DNA of 64,000 nucleotides from positions 187,281,001 to 187,345,000 of the forward strand of contig NC_092333.1 of the NCBI RefSeq assembly GCF_046630445.1, in the 5' to 3' direction. The notes beneath the pieces were generated by a model, which did no database searches, had not been told where the DNA came from, and worked only from the letters and a program-made list of their open reading frames with translations. Made by a program: the position numbers and the translations under genes. Source of the DNA: Rutidosis leptorrhynchoides (Eukaryota; Streptophyta; Magnoliopsida; Asterales; Asteraceae). This document shows, in pieces, positions 62,531 to 64,000 of the stretch; the stretch's first letter is position 1, and each line of letters starts with the position of its first letter.

Positions 62531-63032
62531 CCACATCCAAAACTTACATCAGATCCTTTACTTATATTCTTTTTTCTTTATTAGAATCTGCGGGTAATAA
62601 TCCATCACACAAAAATGTAACGATCGGGGTCATCCAATTGAGTTCAGATTCCTCAACTGGTGCAACAAATGGTGCCATTTTCAATGAATTCTTATGATCC
62701 TCTTCGATCAAAACCTTCTTTCACAAGTGTCTGAACGTTAAATCAAATAGTTTCTCAACTCATCTGCATTTTTATTTTGTACTCTCAAAACATGAGAAAC
62801 CTGGAATAGTTCAAATTGCTTTGCCAGATATTGTAGCAATGAATCGTAAGCTTTGAAAGTGTTGTTGATTTAACTACATACAGATTGCGAATCAACGAAA
62901 GCATGCAACTGTTTTACTCCCAAATCCTGCGCAATATGCATAACTGATCAGAGAGCTTCATATTTCGCTTCGTTACAATTACTGCGAAGTTATACTGCAA
63001 CAAATAAGTGTGCTCTTCACCCTCAGGGTTGA
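62531..63032 (-). pseudogene. Second (plant-type) RNase H remnant (E8)
   Basis: AQWVILINPEGEEHTYLLQYNF resembles the archaeal/plant-type RNase H that Tat elements carry after the usual one. AFVDSQSV and KQFELFQVSHVLRVQNKNADEL match later parts of the same domain. Many stops. Confidence 0.6.
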
Positions 63033-64000
63033 TCAGAATGACCCACTGTGCAATAATTTTAACGTCTCTCCTCCTATTGGCATTGTCAATGTTAGAAACT
63101 CCGAAAGTACCTTCTTCATATCCTGGAAATCTTGTTCCACTTCTGAAGTCCACGCATAGTTGTTGTTGTTCAAACAGTTCTTATAAGTATTGAAAAATTG
63201 AAGTTGTATTTCCGCAACCTTCGATAGATTATGCGTGATGGCCGTGAGCTTTCTTTTTAGAATTTGCACGTCTTTCTTTGGTCGAGGTGAAGGAAGGTTT
63301 TCAATAGCTTCGATTTTCTTTGGACATGCTTTAATTCCACGCGATATGACGATGTGACTCAAGAACTTACCCTTTTTTCCTCCAAAGTTACATTGTAGTG
63401 GATTGAGCTTCATGTTGATCTTGAGTAGTGACGAAAATTTTTCCAAGATATCCACGAGCATTTCGTCCTTAGTATTACTTTTTATGTCCAAATCATCAAC
63501 GTACGCTCAAGATTGCGCTTAATCTGATGTTAAAACCCACATCAATTACGCGTTGCCGCACTGGTATGTTTTTCCTTCGTTCTTCAGATCAAAAGAAATA
63601 TTAGTATAAGAATAGCTACCTTGTGGTGTATGGAATGCAGTCTTATCCTCGTCTTCAATTACCTTCAAGATCTGATGGCACCCCTTATACACATCCATGA
63701 AGCATTTGAAGTGAAAGCTTGATAATGTCTCTATCTTGTAGAAAATCTCTGGTAAGGGGTAGTTGTCTTTAGATCATGCCTTATCGATATTTATGAAGTC
63801 TACACACATCCTCTAATTACCATTAACTTTTTTCACTAAGACCTGATTTGCAACCCATGGCTGGTATTTCTCTTCCCGCAAGATGTTGGCTTTGACCAAG
63901 TTATCGAAATCCGTGCATAGCCAATCAAAACAGTCAAGTGCCATCTGATGCTTTCTTTTCCTGACTAGTGTAAGAGATGGCGTTGCGTTAAGTTTTTGCT
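63033..64000 (-). pseudogene. Reverse transcriptase remnant, Tat type (E8)
   Basis: From the right edge: ILREEKYQPWVANQVLVKK, RMCVDFINIDKA, DNYPLPEI, FMDVYKGCHQI (first catalytic Asp), DKTAFHTPQGSYSY, then AYVDDLDIKS with the YVDD box. 63491-63033 is open and reads LKINMKLNPLQCNFGGKKGKF and SPRPKKDVQILKRKLTA, typical of the Tat lineage, running into RNase H at PTLTMPIGG-like sequence. Stops in the first third (after VNGN, after IDKA, and twice before AYVDD). The element continues beyond the window. Confidence 0.85.

Overview
The window is plant nuclear DNA, most likely from a eudicot. The retroelement mix and the resemblance to Asteraceae elements I know point to the daisy family, but that is an inference. 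I find no host gene, rRNA or tRNA gene. Almost everything is Ty3/Gypsy LTR retrotransposon sequence: Athila-type, chromovirus (Tekay/Del-like) and Tat-type, inserted into one another and decaying. All protein-coding elements read on the minus strand. One very large solo LTR reads on the plus strand.

Layout, left to right. (1) 1-1434: fragment of an unassigned LTR. (2) 1435-11618, E0: an Athila element with gag-PR-RT-RH-INT and a second retropepsin-like domain after the integrase; its 5' LTR is 9663-11618 and its 3' LTR is not in the window. (3) 11619-12652: piece of a chromovirus LTR. (4) 12692-13119 plus 25492-26935, E7: an LTR split by a plus-strand solo LTR (13125-25486, target-site duplication AATTA). 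That solo LTR is itself split by E2 (13768-21468, duplication GAGAG), a non-autonomous Athila relative. (5) 26936-27594 plus 38955-~41150: E7 internal DNA, split by E3 (27595-38954, duplication TCTTG), a young chromovirus with two 2928-bp LTRs and a single frameshift in pol. (6) ~41160-42885: LTR fragment. (7) 42886-47695, E6: decayed chromovirus with a (TA)n tract between gag and protease. (8) 47696-49308 plus 57432-61795, E4: decayed chromovirus whose gag is split by E5 (49309-57431, duplication GGGCC), a second copy of the E2 family. (9) 61796-64000, E8: relic of a Tat-type pol.

How the parts fit. E0 has gag and pol. E2 and E5 share E0's LTR type, Asp-tRNA primer site and about 1 kb of leader, but carry a different conserved reading frame of about 380 codons and no pol. 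They look like parasites mobilised by an E0-like partner. The most striking unexplained structure is a pair of 14-20 bp palindromes centred on GATC (or GACC) whose centres lie 31-32 bp apart. It recurs just upstream of LTR TATA boxes and again in Athila leaders, in unrelated LTR lineages. The arms change together while the spacing stays fixed. Other repeated signals are a purine-tract motif (minus strand AAGTGTGGGG) reiterated inside the Athila-like elements, an acidic accessory reading frame upstream of gag in two chromoviruses, and short amplified motifs in LTRs. All coordinates and reading frames were read by eye; lineage names are family-level judgements without a database search.
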